NCBI GenBank assembly: GCA_018417955.1
Contig: JACTVC010000012.1
Span: 1,400,169 to 1,464,168, forward strand
DNA: 64,000 nucleotides
From: Laccaria trichodermophora
Taxonomy: Eukaryota; Basidiomycota; Agaricomycetes; Agaricales; Hydnangiaceae
Direction of reading: 5' to 3'
The notes under the pieces are model-generated. The model was not told the DNA's origin and did not search any database. It saw only the letters and a list, made by a program, of their open reading frames with translations. The translations under genes and the position numbers were made by a program. This document shows positions 12,301-23,666 of this stretch, piece after piece. Every line of letters begins with the position of its first letter. The first letter of the stretch is position 1.

Positions 12301-13557
12301 GAAACAGGTTGGCTTATCCTTCTTGAGGCAACAGAATCTGTCTAAATTTTGTTAGATCGCGATTATCCAAATAATGGCACAGGTAGGCCCCATTGGACCC
12401 TGTTTCAACGCCGATCTCATTCTAAGTTACAGATTGGCTGGTCAGTAAAGTACTTCGCTCCCCCGTCCATCGTAACCACCGCAAAATAGCTTTGTTCCTG
12501 CGGAGTCGGCCACCCTGGGCATCGTTGACAAGAGTAACCATTTGTATTTTACAATTTACAATTACGCTAATTCATCTGGCTCACAGTTTTTACACGTATA
12601 TCGACTCGAGAGTCAGTCTCGAGAGTGAATGACCCTTCGCCACTTACGTAAATGTCATACAAACGTCTCGGACTAACATATTTCATAGGTACAATCCGCG
12701 TTCATGATTGATTTAAATCAGGTTTCTCTCGCGCTTCGTAACTGCACCGATAGATCCTTGATTCTTTTGGATGAGTTTGGTAAAGGAACGCTCTCGACAG
12801 GCTCGTCTCTATTTGTCTTCTTTCAGGCTCCGATTATCACTTGTAAACTTATCGCGGTTTCTCTTGGGTCTTACACCTGACTAGATGGCGCTGGAATCTT
12901 CTGTGGCGTTCTTCGGCATTTGCTCAATCGCGGGGACAGATGCCCAAAGGTTCTCGTTGCAACCCACTTCCACGATGTGTTTAACAGCGGCATCTTGGAC
13001 CCTTCGAGGGTGCCAATCTCCTTCCGACACATGCAGGTCATGTTCACCTCTAGCAACGGCTCTATCCTAGATTCGGACTCTCATGCCTCAAGCACGACCA
13101 ACGAAGATAGGGCGCATATGCTAGGACCTGGAGAAAAGATTACGTATTTGTACAGGCTCGTTTACACCCTGGCCCTCTAGACCTCTTGCTCAGTCTACCT
13201 TGTATAGAGTCGGAGAAGGGCTCTCCTTGGAGTCGCACGCTGCTAAATGCGCCGCGATGTTCGGAATACCGACACGCATGGTCCAAAGGGCCGAATATGT
13301 CAGGTAGGCCTCCGTTGTTTTGATCTCTATTTCTTCTATCTAGATCACTTGCGCTTTCCAGTCAGTTGATCTCCGCACACGAGCTCGGTCGGCTGTTGGA
13401 CGAGGAGATGACAGTCGAGGAGCGCGCAGACTTGGAGGACGCGGAAGCCGTTTGTCGTCGTTTCCTGGAATGGAATCTATCCCCGGAGGAAAACGAGGGT
13501 GTCGATGTGAACGCAAGGCTTGCACTTGTCCTCGGAAGAAATGAGAAGAATGATTGA
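9395..13557 (+). CDS. MSH5: MSH5, meiotic MutS homologue
   Basis: MSH4-MSH5 clamps stabilise crossover intermediates in meiosis. About twenty short exons are needed. Recognisable pieces in order: [20 protein letters not shown]-type core [13 protein letters not shown] (10.7 kb), [22 protein letters not shown], Walker [15 protein letters not shown] (12.2 kb), SFVPAES-type loop, [18 protein letters not shown], Walker [13 protein letters not shown] (12.76 kb), [17 protein letters not shown], and a C-terminal helical segment from 13360. GC-AG introns are present: 11752..11812 (GCAAGT), 13156..13207 (GCTCGT), and possibly 12801..12884 (GCTCGT). The first junction near 9637-9689 is the weakest part of the model. 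No MutS mismatch-binding N-terminal domain is seen, as expected for MSH5. The gene looks functional. Confidence 0.9.
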
Positions 13558-13674
13558 TAGGACACAGCAGTGATATTACAACGGGAGACAAGTAATAATC
13601 GTAACTGAGATCGTACATAAAACGTGATATTTGAAAGGTCCAAGGAGGATAGACATCTAAGGTGACACAGCATT

Positions 13675-14893
13675 CTATAAATTCTTGTGATCTTTGTGAA
13701 TTTCTATTCCTAGAGGGGCGCCGAGAGCTAGGAGGAAGATGTAAATAGATGCGCGCGCATCCAAGAGGGCGCCACGAACCTGTTTTAATATAGCCATACA
13801 TGAGGAATTGGGATGACACTAATCCTGCGGTCATTATCATTCTTGGACCAAGGCCAACAAAGAGCCCCTTGAAGCCTGCTTCACGTGCGAGGACAGAAAG
13901 ACGATGGGACATAGATCCCGTCGGTCCGTGTCCTTTGTTGATTTGACTCAGAAGTGTGTCAGCCGGCTGGGAGGAAGAGTCAGCCAGGTCGAATATTGTA
14001 TTTAGGTCAAACCCACATGGCTCAAAATCGCAGCAGCAAAGCCGGCAATGATGCCGCTTCCAAGGTCTAGCGAGAATTTAGCAGTTCCCGACAGTTTATT
14101 TTTCGTTTCTTCGGTCATGGCTCGGTAAACGATCTCATGGCAATATTCGTTGACTGTGAATTGACCGATAGCGTATGGTATTTGTCTGTCAAGAGGATGT
14201 CAGGGAACCGGAACATACGCAAGGTGGAAAAAGGAAACTGACTTGCAGAGGATGGGTAGGAAACCAGCGTACAACTCTCGGATGCCTCCTTCCCTTGCTA
14301 TACGCGTAAAGCCGCTAACAAGGCCAGTTGCAAAACTACGGTCTGACACGAGACGGATGCGGGTTGCTTCGAGGGGGGTAAGGAGGATATCAGCGAAGAA
14401 TCTAATAGCCCGATGGTTAACATTCTATTTTTAAGACAGAAGTAAAGACGAAAGACAGACTCTGCGACGGTCGCGGCCCCAAGGTATATGGCTGTACGAT
14501 TCCTAATGGCGGTCTCTTGGTCTCCCGCAATGAGAACGAATGACCTCTTCCAATACTCGTAGCCGGCAAACTTTGCTCCACCTTGGGCAAGGTATCCGAC
14601 AGCTGTCGGTCCGAATCCTGTGAGCAGCCCTACAGCGCCTTCCTTTGCGACGATGCTCCGCGTTCCAGAGATGAAGTTGTGAGATTTAAAAGCAGGGTCA
14701 ATTTGTATGCGCGTTTTTACAACGTCGATGGCTTTAGAGACAATTAGTAGGCAGTAGATAAGGAATGGGCAGAAGATATGAACTCACGGGTCATGGCGCC
14801 ATGGCTGATGGTACAACACAGAGCACCTGCGAGGAAGAAGGAGCCATAGTCGCGTTGAGAGAAGGATGGGATAACGAAGGAGGAAGAGGCCAT
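13675..14893 (-). CDS. MIR1: Mitochondrial phosphate carrier (Mir1/Pic2 type)
   Basis: Inner-membrane phosphate importer needed for ATP synthesis. Model complement(13675..13727, 13780..13966, 14017..14185, 14243..14401, 14461..14731, 14788..14893), 314 residues in six exons, typical of the mitochondrial carrier family. The three carrier signatures are visible as [26 protein letters not shown] and [13 protein letters not shown]; the third is characteristic of phosphate carriers. [15 protein letters not shown] and [17 protein letters not shown] also match that subfamily. It is convergent with MSH5, with 117 bp between stop codons. Confidence 0.93.
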
Positions 14894-15204
14894 GGAGAGG
14901 ATGCTAATAATATCAACATGGCGCTGGTCGAGTATATGAATCCTAGGTTGTGCTAAACACTCAGCCGAGATGACACGGTGACATCATATTTAAGCTCACG
15001 TGACTCGGATATTGATCTGAGTCATCGCCGGCGCCGCGTAGATTTTCCTGAATATTAAGCCTCCTCGCACTTTTGAGTATGTAAAAAGTGTTCAGAGTCT
15101 GAAACTGCGCCGTAACCAAGGGCATTGGGTTTCAATGCGGATCATGCTCGATCCCTTATAAAATTCACCTACCCCCTTCCCCGTCCCCATCGCACAGCGC
15201 TCAA

Positions 15205-15992
15205 ATGCCCGGATCCGTCAGTCACGTAGTCCCAATGGCTCCTGAAATCATTTGGTTTACCCCCTCTAATGAGTATCTCGCTGATCCAGATAGGATGCTT
15301 GGGAGCATCAATAAAACAACAGCAGCCTATGGTATGACTGCGTAAGTCGGCAATGTCATCAGTCATTTGCTCAATTAAATGTCTTTCAGTGCGTACTATG
15401 GTTTTCATACCGAGGAGCAACGAACAGGTGTATGGGTTTTGGGTACGCCTTTTATCTAAGGTCTCTGCCCTCAATTCATGTTTTTTTCCAGCCTGGGAGA
15501 CTCTTGCCCACCACCAACATTTTATGGAAGAGGAGGTTTACGCCGAAGCCATGCTACCCGTCATGGAAGCCATGGTCGGTGCAGGACACATGACACAGGC
15601 CCTTCTTCACCATAGACACGACCTAATGCGTGCCCTATCCTCTCCCGTAACCCAGTTCATATACATCACCGTTCGCCCCAGGCACGATAGAGGCTACGAG
15701 CTCGTCCCCCTAATCGAAAAAGTAAGAAAAGAGCTCAAATCAGTTCCCGGGTGTTTTGGTTCCAGTTGGGGACCATCCGTAGAGAAAGACGATGTCCAAG
15801 TCGGGGTAATTGGTTGGCGGTGTATACAAGTAGGTTAACAACAACCTGGGGATGGACTTTTCTCTGATTTTCGCTGCAATGTAGGATTGTTCCAACGCCG
15901 TTAAAGGGCAACTTTCTTCAACCTCCAAGCTCATACGCGAATTGGGTCACGTCGAACTAAAATGGGCTACTATGAATCGACACGAGTTATGA
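15205..15992 (+). CDS. ABM-like dimeric alpha/beta-barrel protein, copy 1
   Basis: Model join(15205..15341, 15390..15442, 15492..15829, 15885..15992), 211 residues. The central WETLAHHQHFMEEEVYAEAM matches the antibiotic-biosynthesis-monooxygenase-like (ABM) ferredoxin-like fold and aligns with WETYEAHKALMDSPEYPELV of the next gene. A second half (FIYITVRPRHDRG ... VGVIGWRCIQDCSNAV) resembles a second barrel domain. ABM-fold proteins include cofactor-free oxygenases but also many proteins of unknown function, so no reaction is assigned. A TATA-like TATAAAA lies near 15157. It is probably a diverged paralogue of the 17227..18005 gene. Confidence 0.75.
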
Positions 15993-17226
15993 GCCGGGTC
16001 GAATTCTCCTTATCTTTCGGGTTTTATCTTTGGGAATTGGGTTCAGGTTTCATCTATTGGCGTATTCTTTATTTTTTCTTCATATTGGTCACCGTGTCCG
16101 AAATCGCAATAATAGGGCCATATACATTGCTTTTGTCTGATCCAAGCTGAAAATAACTTTCGAACAGCTTCCTTACTCCAAGAACATCCGCGGCCTTCCT
16201 CGTATTGCAGAAACACCAACCCTACAGTCATAACTCTTCTACGTTTTGAGTTGCATATACCATTGCACATGGCATCGCTTCAGATTTCTGATTGCATTGG
16301 TTTGCCATTCGCCTGGGTTTTCCGGTCGTTGTAAGCGACTGGCCGTCTATCACAAGACTACTACTCACTTATCTGTGCAAGTCGGCGGAACGCGATATTT
16401 CGATATCAACCAAAGTGGCGGCCTTCGAGAATCAATCGACTCCATCCTGCTTCATCGCTCAGCGACACAAAATGAAAGACTTCCACGCTGTTACTTCGGA
16501 AGAATATTGTGCTTCGAGTTCACGCAGAAGCGATATTCTCAAACTTACATCCGACAATCTTCGGTGTGTGTAATGGAGTTCAGGCTGAATACGAGCGAAC
16601 AACCCTTTGATAGTGCCTTTGAGGGTCGATTGGACTTGCACTGTTTTATTTGAAGCGCCCAAGGATCGAGATGGATACTATGTCGGCCTGAAGGAAAACA
16701 TTTGAAAAGACCATCGGTTGCTCCATTTCCCCAAAAACGTGCCCGTGAGCGATTGGTTGGGATATACAAGGACTTTCGTTCCGCTCCGTTTGTTTCCATG
16801 GTTCGTAATTGCCATGAGACGCAACTTCACGCGGAATCCATAGTAGGGTTGTCAAGGACGAGCCACACATTACGAATTGGTTCGGTCATGTAAGCCTCTA
16901 GAAGCCTTCGTATCTCCAGCAATCGTCAAAAGCAGCAAGATATTCACGCCACGTGACGTGAGGTCTTCCCAAGCAGTCAACCGGGTTCCCGGGTATGGGG
17001 ATTGGTAATGATCTGTAACAATCGCAACCGTGTATTCACAAGTCAGAATACAAGGAATGAAAGAGGGGCTATTGACTGCTATTGATCACAATTAGGGCCA
17101 CCTGATCAGGATGAGCGGGCAACTCGCGTCAGAGACAATAGCAAATCGGATGTCAGTGGGCATCTATATATTTGAGCACTCTCGCATCTCATTTCAGGAA
17201 ATCACCCACCTAAATCATTCACCAAC
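15993..17226. other. Intergenic between the two ABM-like genes, no gene seen
   Basis: About 1.2 kb with only short overlapping ORFs on both strands and no recognisable domain. I could not join them with splice sites. Confidence 0.45.
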
Positions 17227-18005
17227 ATGCCTGTCGTCGAAATCGCATCTTTCGTTGCAAGCGAAGCATTACTCGCCGATCACGATCTCTTGAAGGGTGC
17301 CCTCGAGCACGTCTCCAAAGTCGATGGCTTTATCAGGTATGCGAAATCGCACCTCTTCGCCTGCCATACTGACGTGTAATTTCTCCGATCAGCGCGTATG
17401 CCGGCGTGCAGGTTGAAGATAAGAAGACTGCGTACCTCGCTGTAGGCATGTGCTGATTGTCCCCGATATCGTCTCCTTGAATATTGATTGTCAATGGTCT
17501 TGGACAGTTTGGGAGACTTATGAAGCCCACAAGGCCTTGATGGATTCTCCTGAGTACCCAGAACTCGTAGAGAAACTCAAACCTGGCCTAGGTGGTCCAC
17601 TCGTCATGAACCACGTCCCATTCAACGAAGACGTCACCAACGCGCTCAGCGCTCCAACTACCGAGGTGATAACCTCCAAGTTAAAGGACCCCCAAACCAA
17701 GGACCCCCGGCTGGACGAATCCGCTGCCTTTTTCACCAAGGCATTGAGCGAGGCCGTAGGCGCTCACCCGCCTGTTGTGTATGGCGAAAGCAAGGAGAAC
17801 CCAGGTACCTTAATTGTCCTGATTGGCTGGGACAGTGTCGAGGTACGTCCTTCCTGTGTGTCAGTGGTTCACAGCGTGCTGATAGAGCAACTAGGCCCAC
17901 CTAGCGGCTCGTGCGAAGGATCCTCGCTTCAAAGAATACGCTGCGAAAGCGGCTGACTTTACAGATGCAACTGTTGTTCACGTTAACTTTAAGAAGCGCA
18001 GCTAG
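17227..18005 (+). CDS. ABM-like dimeric alpha/beta-barrel protein, copy 2
   Basis: Model join(17227..17336, 17393..17445, 17508..17842, 17895..18005), 202 residues. It contains two barrel-like halves: residues about 1-95 (MPVVEIASFVASEALL ... VVWETYEAHKALMDSPEYP) and about 125-202 (GTLIVLIGWDSVEAHLAARA ... TVVHVNF). The intron 17446..17507 has a GC donor (GCATGT); only this donor gives the AVVWET join in frame. The intron positions match copy 1, supporting an old tandem duplication. Function unknown; possibly a small monooxygenase or stress-related protein. Confidence 0.8.
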
Positions 18006-18640
18006 GGTGCATGATTCAAGTCAGAAAGATGACAAACATGTAACTTGTGTAATCTTATTATCATGAAAGTGTGGACAAACGCGGCAGCAGCTGGCCACTA
18101 GACTTTGGGAAGCATGTTCACACTGACGTGTCGAGTGTCCTAAGCATGACGGTAAACGGAGTATTTCCCTATAACGAAGAGGATGTTACCTACGACGCCA
18201 GCCATTACGCTTACGCGGGTAAATAATGACATTTTCAACGCCATAAGAAAATATCGCCAAGGCATAGTTCAGTCACCCAGACGCTTGTTGAGACAAGCGG
18301 CTGTTGTGGCGAGTATTTTGTAATCGGAGAGCGACGTGCATTCATCGCGTACGCATCAAACCCCTGCAGCTTACACACATTGTCCTTACGATTCGTGGGC
18401 AATTCGAACAAGCGTCGAGAAGCAGCGCGCAGCGATTGGAGAGAATATGGTTGGAAGACGAAGATCACAATGGAGTTTCAGTTGATAAAGGAGGGACCTC
18501 ATGACAGGGAGGAGATCTAACGAAACTTGCGGATATTCCTGGTCATGAATCGTGGATGGGTATACGTAGAACGACAATCACCAGGCGTCATCTAAACGAA
18601 AATGAATTATTGGCAGGACAATGGTACACGGATTGGATAA
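18006..18640. other. Intergenic, no gene seen
   Basis: Convergent gap between ABM-like copy 2 and the TPR/F-box/LRR gene. Only short ORFs without motifs; it likely holds both 3' ends. Confidence 0.5.
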
Positions 18641-20342
18641 TTACCGCCTGTACTTTGCTGCTTTTTTTGTTAAATATACACAGGAAAAAGTAGGAACCTT
18701 CTCTCTAAACCACTTGATCCAATCTGCCTCCACATGGTCACATCCATCGACAGTTAGGGACATAATCCGTGTCATTTCAGGCTGGGCTAGTCGAGATTTA
18801 ACCAGACGCACAAGTGGGCTAGTTTTGACTTCTGGACAGTGGGACAGATTAAGATGGGTTAAAGAGGGGCACATGTGGGCATTTTGATCTGCTGTTGCAG
18901 TGCCAGAGTTGTCAAAAGAGGGCTCGGGCGCAAGCGCCTCTAAGAGATTGTGGGCGACGTTTGTTGTGTACGACAATTCTAGATTTTCCAATAGTGGAAG
19001 GGTGTCCAAAAATGAAATGAGATGGCTACTATTTGCCACTGAGCAACGTCGAATAATGACATCAGTAAGATGTACGGAGCCGTGTCGTGCGAGAGACTGG
19101 AGGCCGTTGTCGAGAGGGGCACAAAGACCTTCAAGGATCAGCACTTGCAACTGTGGCATTTTGGCTTGTAGGACGCATTCCGCACCAATATCACTCAGAA
19201 GTTCGAGTCGAGTAAGATATGAAAAATTAAGGGCGACTTCTTTGTTATGTCTGGGCGACCTGAAGGAGGAGGGGAAGGAAAAGTCAAGAACCAGTGTTTC
19301 CAGAAGTGGATTTGCTTCAAGGAAACAAGTGATAGGAGTATTCGGAAGCGCGTCAGAAACATCGCGCAGGGTTAAGGACTTGAGGTTGCGTATACACGCA
19401 CTTAAGGTTTGCCATGACACCAAGACGTGGTTTAGAGTCAAGTGCTGAACTTTCATATCCTTTGCAAAGAGCAGTTCAAGTGTCGCACCTAAGTGATCAA
19501 ATTCTAGTGTATCGAGGTTAGCAAGAATGTGAGTCAACGATTTCTCATAGAGAAATTTGCTGAAGTGCCAGCCTTGAGCCTTGCAAATACGCAATGCTTC
19601 CCAGTTTATTCCATCAAGGTGTTGGCCGTCCCAATGGCTTGCGATAGCCGAGCGCAAAACATGAAGCTCTCGAATCCTCCCTTTCGACCGTTCAATCCAA
19701 AGCTTTGTTTTCTCTCCTGGGCGATAACGAGCAACGACCAGAGTGTGCCACAATGCTGATGTACTCCAAACAACATCTCTCCACGACCTTGAAACATGCA
19801 GCAGGGTAATCAACGCGCTTGGGTCAGAGCTGAGTAGAAACTTGGCCATCTCTCCGAAAATTTCCACAGGCAGCATCGCAGCGTGATTCTGAGCGCTTCT
19901 GCGTTGCGCGACAACTGCTTCAAGAGCAAGACCGACAGTTTCTTTCAACGAAGTCAGCTCAAGGCGTCTCTTTTCATCGCCCGAAGAAACTTTAATCAGA
20001 GCCATGTCCACCATCTTCATAGATGAGTCAAGCTTTTGAACTTTGAGGAAGAGACGCGCTGCTCTTGCATAGCCCTGCCACCGTTCGGGAGCAGTGTTAA
20101 TTGTCTTCTTCGTGTCTTTGAGCGCGTCTTTGAGGTTTCCAAGTTTCTCGTATACAGCGGCGCGTGAGTCGTAGATGATGTACTGATTCTCGCCGCCGTT
20201 GTTGATAGCCTGGGATTGGTATTTGAGGTGAGGCGAGATGGAAATGGAGATGAAATACCTCTGTAAAGCACTGTAGAGCTGCCTCGTGCCGATTAGCCTT
20301 GAAATTGGCTACACCTTGAGAAAAGAATGGCTTCCAAGACAT
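18641..20342 (-). CDS. TPR / F-box / LRR protein, Pof3-Dia2 type
   Basis: Model complement(18641..20209, 20259..20342), 550 residues. The N-terminus has tetratricopeptide helices (MSWKPFFSQGVANFKANRHE; YDSRAAVYEKLGNLKDAL; RWQGYARAARLFLKVQKLDSSM), then an F-box (MLPVEIFGEMAKFLL ... LLHVSRSWRDVVWSTSALW) at about residues 160-205, then leucine-rich repeats to the C-terminus. This domain order is specific to fission yeast Pof3 and budding yeast Dia2, SCF receptors that act at replication forks and in genome maintenance. The start at 20340-20342 is the first ATG; a longer frame begins with GTG. It lies 155 bp from the divergent cyclin gene. Confidence 0.85.
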
Positions 20343-20497
20343 GTCGGTCGCGACCTTGGTCACTGGTGCCGTGATGGTTGAAAGAAGAGACGTGACCCGA
20401 ACGCGTTTGAGAAATTTCTATTTTCGTCACGACCTTCATATCCTCACCGTAATACTAACCGGAATACGCAAAAAAAAGTTCATTAAATAATACCACA

Positions 20498-21959
20498 ATG
20501 GACCCAGGATACTCAAGAGCCCACTCACCCTCAAATATCCCCGCATCCTCGTCTAAATTTCATCACCCTTACTTTACTCTTGCAGAAGTGGAGTATCTCT
20601 CTGAAAAGCAGCGCGGAAAGCTCTCTGTAACTCAAGAGGATAAAGTCCGACAAAACGCTTGTGGGTTTCTGGAAGCCCTCGGAGTGAGGATTGGATTGTA
20701 TGTTCATTTTACTTCCTGTCCCATATCTCAATTGCTGAGAATGCACTCCTAGCCCCAGAAGAACCATCGGAACAGCGCAAAACCTGTATCACCGATTTCA
20801 CTTGTACTTTCCAAGGAAAGACTTCAACTATGTTGTAAGCTTCGTTGTATTCCACCGTTCTGTAAACGATAATCCGCTTACCCGCGCAGGATGTGTGTCT
20901 CGCAGCGCTATACGTGTCTACGAAAATGCATGACACACTCAAGAAACCTCGGGAACTTCTCGCAGTCTCTTATGCCATACGTTACCCCGATTTAGCAGCG
21001 AAATCAAAGCATCCGGGAGGAGAGGTGGATCTGGATAGCATGGATCCTCAGGTGAGCATTGTCTTGTCATCATGACCAACACAACGTATATCCTACATAC
21101 ATAGCTGGTGGAGCATGACAGACATCGACTACTGGCAGTCGAACGTCTGATCCTCGAAACTATCTGCTTCAACTTTACAACGCGAATGCCTTTTCCATAT
21201 CTCATAAAAATTGCCAGAGCAATCAATGGTTGGCGCTTACTCTTGTATTTTTCCCCCGTTAATACTGATCTGTTGGTAGCAAGCAAAAAACTCACAAAGC
21301 TTTCGTGGCGGCTAGCCATAGATTGGTTTGCCGCTCCTTACCTCTGCTTCGCCTAACGATGACCCTCCGTCTAAGTTACAGAACTCTCTTACCACTCCAA
21401 TACCCCCCAAACACAATAGCGATGGGGAGCATCTACGTAGCAGCTCTCCTTATCTCTTTTGAACGCCCACCTGAACAACCAGAACAAGGCTGTTGCCCAG
21501 CGTCTCAAATTGCAGAAATGCTAGGCACGCATGGGAGCTGGGAACGGAAATTCCAAGTACAAGCCGAGGATCTTGAAGGTACATCCTTTTTTCTATTGTA
21601 CGACGAAAGAGGACCAATTTCTGTCAGATATAGCACATACGGTTCTCGACCTCCTCATACAGTTTGTGCAAAACCCATCCGCAAACACTTCGCCGAGTAC
21701 CCCATCCTCCCCATCTCCCCACCAAAATCCCCGACATCACCAGCAACAACCGCCCCCTCCACCCCCATACAAAGCTGATCAACTAATCCGCCTTAAGATC
21801 GCGATGCGCCAGACTGAACTCCCACCGCGGTCTCGCCCATCTCTGGGAAATACAGATCCCAGTTCGTCATACAATAAGGACGGCACCCATATTGGACGCA
21901 ATGAGGGCACGGTTCGGTTCTTGTTCGGTCCTCCAAACCTCATGGGGAATGGCGTTTGA
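20498..21959 (+). CDS. Cyclin of the CTD-kinase / cyclin K-L group
   Basis: Model join(20498..20697, 20753..20834, 20890..21051, 21105..21228, 21280..21325, 21376..21578, 21628..21959), 382 residues, all phases closing. The first cyclin box includes RQNACGFLEALGVRIG, IGTAQNLYHRFHLYFP and DVCLAALYVSTKMHDTLKKP; the second includes LAIDCYRTLLPLQYPPNTIAMGSIYV. The best fit is a transcription-type cyclin (Ctk2 or cyclin K like) that would activate a kinase for the RNA polymerase II C-terminal domain. The tail has a polyproline run and QLIRLKIAMRQTELPPRSR. Which kinase it partners is not shown. Confidence 0.82.
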
Positions 21960-22032
21960 GCAGTGCATGTATTCCATGGGTTTGCGATCTATGTCTACAC
22001 AAACGAGACAAGGTCCGTGTATGTAGAGTGGT

Positions 22033-23477
22033 TTATGTATGGTGCAGATAATATTTGACGAGAGGGAGGAATATTAATCTAGTCGGGCTCAAAGTTGGCG
22101 GGATTACCATCCCGCCGCCCAGTCCACGACGATGCCACGCATCCACTGCGAAGAAAAATGATGAAAGAGGCAGGAATGAATGATGGAAAGGGCGTACCCA
22201 TAGGCTGGGCCGCAACGAACATCACAAAATAAACCCACAATCGACCTATCCAACCACTCACCCTTCTCCCTGTTACTCGTCTCCACAATCTCTCACCGAC
22301 GAGAATGGGCCCCTGCATGGCGAAGAATACAGTCGCACTGTGATCGAACCCCCTTTTCATGGAGTACATGGCGCATTCGTGAAACAAACCTGATGCTATA
22401 AAGGCACCGAATACCATACCATACTGACCTGCGATCCATTGCCCTGGGTAACCACCAAAAACGAGGAACGTCTGCCTCAGAAGTTGATGCCAATGTTTAG
22501 CCCAAAAAGAATGCATTGAATCTGCAGACCATGGGTTGTCCATGACAGGGGGCCAGGATAGTGGGGAACTATCGAATACAGCCACTGCGATGAGGGTTAT
22601 GAGGTCATAAACCATCTCAAAACCGGCCAGCAGTGCAGACCCAGTGAGCATGTGAACGATAAAGGCTACAGCATAACGTGTCGTGGGGTGGAGGTTCGGG
22701 TAAAACATGGTCCCCCCAATGGGTGTGCCGACACCCGGAAAGAGCTTGACCATGGATTCCATAAAATCTAGGATAAGATAATTCTTGATGAAGGTCAGGA
22801 GAGTCGCTTGAAGGAAAGGAATCCGTTCCAGTGGACGGTTTTCTTTCGGGATGTGGACGCCAACACCAAACTTCCATCGGAGACCTCGCATACTGTGCGC
22901 GAGCTCCATGGCATCGTAAAACCAAGTGGCTATATATGGGTGACGTGACGGCTCTTCGAGGGTATCACCATTTCTGCTGCCATTCACGGTCCCTTTGTCT
23001 TTCTTCACTCCAGGCTCAATCTCTCCAATCTTGAGCATCCCTTCCTTTGTCAAGGCAAATTCGAGGGCCTTTGCAATCGCCACAGCAGCGAATAAACCTA
23101 TAATCTGGTCGCTCTATGCTGTCGCATGGTGAAGTATGATATATGCTTACATTGGCCCCAGTTATACACGTTAAGCTCTGGTCGTGTCCACGTATAGCGG
23201 TATGCTGCGGCGAGAATAGAGGATATCACGGTGGGAAGTAAAAGCAGGCGAATTAGATAGGTGTCCCGTCGTCGTGTCAGGTACGCTAGGAATACGAATG
23301 GTGCATAGCAGGCAATAGGGTATATCGCAGTGTTCCAGAATATTGGTATTCGGCGCTCGGCTTCCGGAACATAGAAGCGCAGGGCCTGGTGTGTTGCGTA
23401 ACTTAGCCTGTATCAAGCGGTGAGCGCAAGTGGCGACGAGGGGCAAGGAAGACGTACTCTTGGTAGAGTGTTGGCAT
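22033..23477 (-). CDS. Wax-synthase-domain membrane acyltransferase
   Basis: Model complement(22033..22145, 22198..23097, 23151..23407, 23458..23477), 429 residues with several membrane helices. The diagnostic region is SFWAKHWHQLLRQTFLVFGG at about residues 255-275, with the conserved histidine pair of the MBOAT-like wax synthase family, followed by ASGLFHECAMYS. The first coding exon is only 20 nt. In basidiomycetes this family acetylates terpenoids and makes esters, but no other biosynthetic enzyme lies next to it, so the substrate is unknown. The last intron restores the family C-terminus DAWHRRGLGGGMVIPP. Confidence 0.85.
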
Positions 23478-23666
23478 CGTTGGTGGAAGGCGAAAGACGC
23501 TGACATATTTCAATTTAGGTTTTAAACTTGCTCTGACAAACCACCCCGTAGTACCGGGCAATAAAGCATTCATTATACGGGGTACTTCATGTAAAGGTCG
23601 TGACGTGAAGGGTAATAATAATACAGAACGACAGCAGTCTCTATAATTGATAATCCAAGGTCAAAA

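Noticed and set aside
20343..20363. Upstream extension of the Pof3-like protein (seven more residues)
   Set aside because: The extended frame begins with GTG; the first ATG at 20342 gives the expected TPR start.
22033..23477. A terpenoid biosynthetic cluster around the wax-synthase-like gene
   Set aside because: Neighbours are a cyclin, an ion channel and complex I; no terpene synthase, P450 or transporter typical of a cluster is present.
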